NCBI GenBank assembly: GCA_902729315.2
Contig: LR746266.1
Location: 5,834,259 to 5,898,258, forward strand
DNA from: Spirodela intermedia
Lineage: Eukaryota > Streptophyta > Magnoliopsida > Alismatales > Araceae
Length of the DNA: 64,000 bases
Reading direction: 5' to 3'
A program made the translations under genes and the position numbers. The notes under the pieces were generated by a model, which was not told where the DNA came from, did no database searches, and worked only from the letters and a program-made list of their open reading frames with translations. Of this stretch, positions 62,761-64,000 are shown piece by piece (within the stretch, counting starts at the first letter, position 1; the number at the start of each line of letters is the position of its first letter).

Positions 62761-64000
62761 ATGGCAGATGTTGACGGCGAGACGCTACAAGTCTCCGGTC
62801 AGCCGGCGGGGGAATCTCGGAGCAGTGCCGGCGCTGGCACTGCTCCACAGTCGGCTTCCGCATATCTGAACCCTAGTTACTGGTTAGAAAGCTCCTCGTT
62901 TCCTTCCTCCTTACAATCCCAGTGGTATGTGTGCCTTCCTTCATTGCTTCAAGCGTTCAAGTTTTTCAGGGACGAGAGATTCGCAGAGGAGGAGCACTAC
63001 GAGTGGCTCAAGGACTACTCCCACTTCCGGCACCTCGTCCGCCGCCATGTCCGCCCCTTTCACTCCGTGAGTGCCCACCGGATCTTTCTCTTCGTCTTCG
63101 TCATCTTCTTCTCTTTTCTCCAATCGGACGCGTGTGGTCCTATGCATGCAAAGTGCCTGTCGATATGACTATGAATGGAAGGTCCTGGAGGTCGGGTGCG
63201 GCAGCTCCCGGCTATCCGAAGCTTTGCTGGAGGACGGGGTTTCCGACATCACCAGCTGCGATATCTCAGAAGTCGCCGTCGAAATGATGCGGAAGCGCCT
63301 CCAAGGCAAGGGTTTGAAAGGTGTGGACTCCTCTCTAATTGGCGATGCCTCCGGGGCAGCGCTTGGTCTGAGCCGCTGTCTCTCCCACCCATAATAGTAT
63401 GCGAATGAGGTTTCAGGGATGATCCTGGACGAAATCGCCTTAGTGAACCTGCCTTCTATTAGGTTTTTCGATGTTCTTAGGGAATAAATATGGCTGAACA
63501 TGAACTTAGACGAAAGTGGAAAAAAAGATTATCGCTTTATTGTTGAGATCTTTTCCATAAACTTGCATCACATCGTGTTCTGGTAGGGTATTGTAGTGAG
63601 ATTTCAGAATCGAGGGACTCAAAACTGATGAAGCATGAGAGCCCATAATTTCTGCATTCACATTGAGTGACAATTCTTTGCCTAAATATATTTTTCTTTC
63701 TGGATTTCTTCCTCTCTACCAGGAATCAAGGTGCTTGTGGCTGACATGCTCAGCCTCCCCTTCGACGATGATTGCTTTGACATAGTGATCGAGAAAGGAA
63801 CAATGGTGAGCTAAGCCTTCTCTAAAAGTTCAGAGCCGCGGTCGATCATCCGACCTACAACTTCTCGGCGACGATTTCAGACATCGTTACGATATTCATT
63901 CCACATAACTTTGAATGTCAAGGATGTGCTGTTCGTGGACAGCGGCGACCCGTGGAATCCACGGCTCGAAACTGTGGACAAGGTGAAGGCCATGCTGGAG
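62761..64000 (+). CDS. Class I SAM-dependent methyltransferase, EEF1AKMT4/ECE2-like, 5' part (cut by window edge)
   Basis: Exons 62761-62882, 62970-63066, 63182-63320, 63723-63805 and 63923 to the window edge keep phase and give 173 residues so far. A Ser/Ala-rich N-terminus leads to AYLNPSYWDERFAEEEHYEW, the entry motif of this family, then SAM motif I VLEVGCGSSRLSE (from residue 74), the acidic loop CDISEVAVEMM, ADMLSLPFDDD, and FDIVIEKGTMDVLF. The closest known group is plant At4g34360 and animal EEF1AKMT4, which methylates a lysine of elongation factor 1A; whether the plant protein does the same is inference. The stop codon and the last exons lie beyond the right edge. Confidence 0.9.

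Overview
This window is nuclear DNA of a flowering plant. The genes carry many small introns with GT-AG borders, the products belong to plant families (GATL, chloroplast CCS1, DAR1, SAWTOOTH-type BELL homeodomain, TIC62, P-class PPR), and the spacers are AT-rich with very abundant CT/GA microsatellites. Many exons are GC-rich at third positions, as in monocots and some early-diverging lineages, but I cannot name the species. The genes are unrelated single loci on both strands; there is no operon or gene cluster.

Layout. 1-487 (-): the 5' part of an ELO-type fatty-acid elongase running off the left edge. 3814-4902 (+): an intronless GATL glycosyltransferase. 6278-9080 (+): CCS1, eight exons, chloroplast cytochrome c assembly. 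10173-12468 (+): a MATE/DETOXIFICATION transporter, eight exons. 14259-14693: a small element bounded by inverted repeats. 15556-18456 (-): a large intronless PPR protein. 19029-22040 (-): a decayed but intron-containing copy of HDR (IspH), the last enzyme of the plastid isoprenoid (MEP) pathway. 23608-31469 (-): a DA1/DAR1-like ubiquitin-dependent peptidase gene with eleven coding exons and long introns. 31.5-45.1 kb: a long stretch with no recognisable gene, with promoter-like pieces near 35 kb and 36.4 kb and a CT microsatellite of about 390 bp. 45149-50069 (+): a BELL homeodomain gene of the SAWTOOTH (BLH2/BLH4) type. 50865-52547 (-): a BTB/POZ protein. 55917-56594 (+): TMEM220. 57479-62006 (+): TIC62, thirteen exons. 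62761 to the right edge (+): the 5' part of an EEF1AKMT4-like methyltransferase.

How they relate. CCS1, TIC62 and the lost HDR activity all concern the chloroplast, but each is an isolated locus. I rebuilt each spliced gene exon by exon and checked that codon phase is kept across every junction; exon coordinates are in the entries. The most notable points are the HDR pseudogene with at least five independent lesions, a GC-AG intron and a start-overlapping upstream ORF in the BELL gene, one-exon-per-repeat organisation of the TIC62 tail, a 72-nt stop-free intron in the DAR1 gene, an inverted-repeat element near 14.5 kb, and extreme CT/GA microsatellite load. I found no CRISPR array, no rRNA, no convincing tRNA and no clear undescribed multi-gene system.
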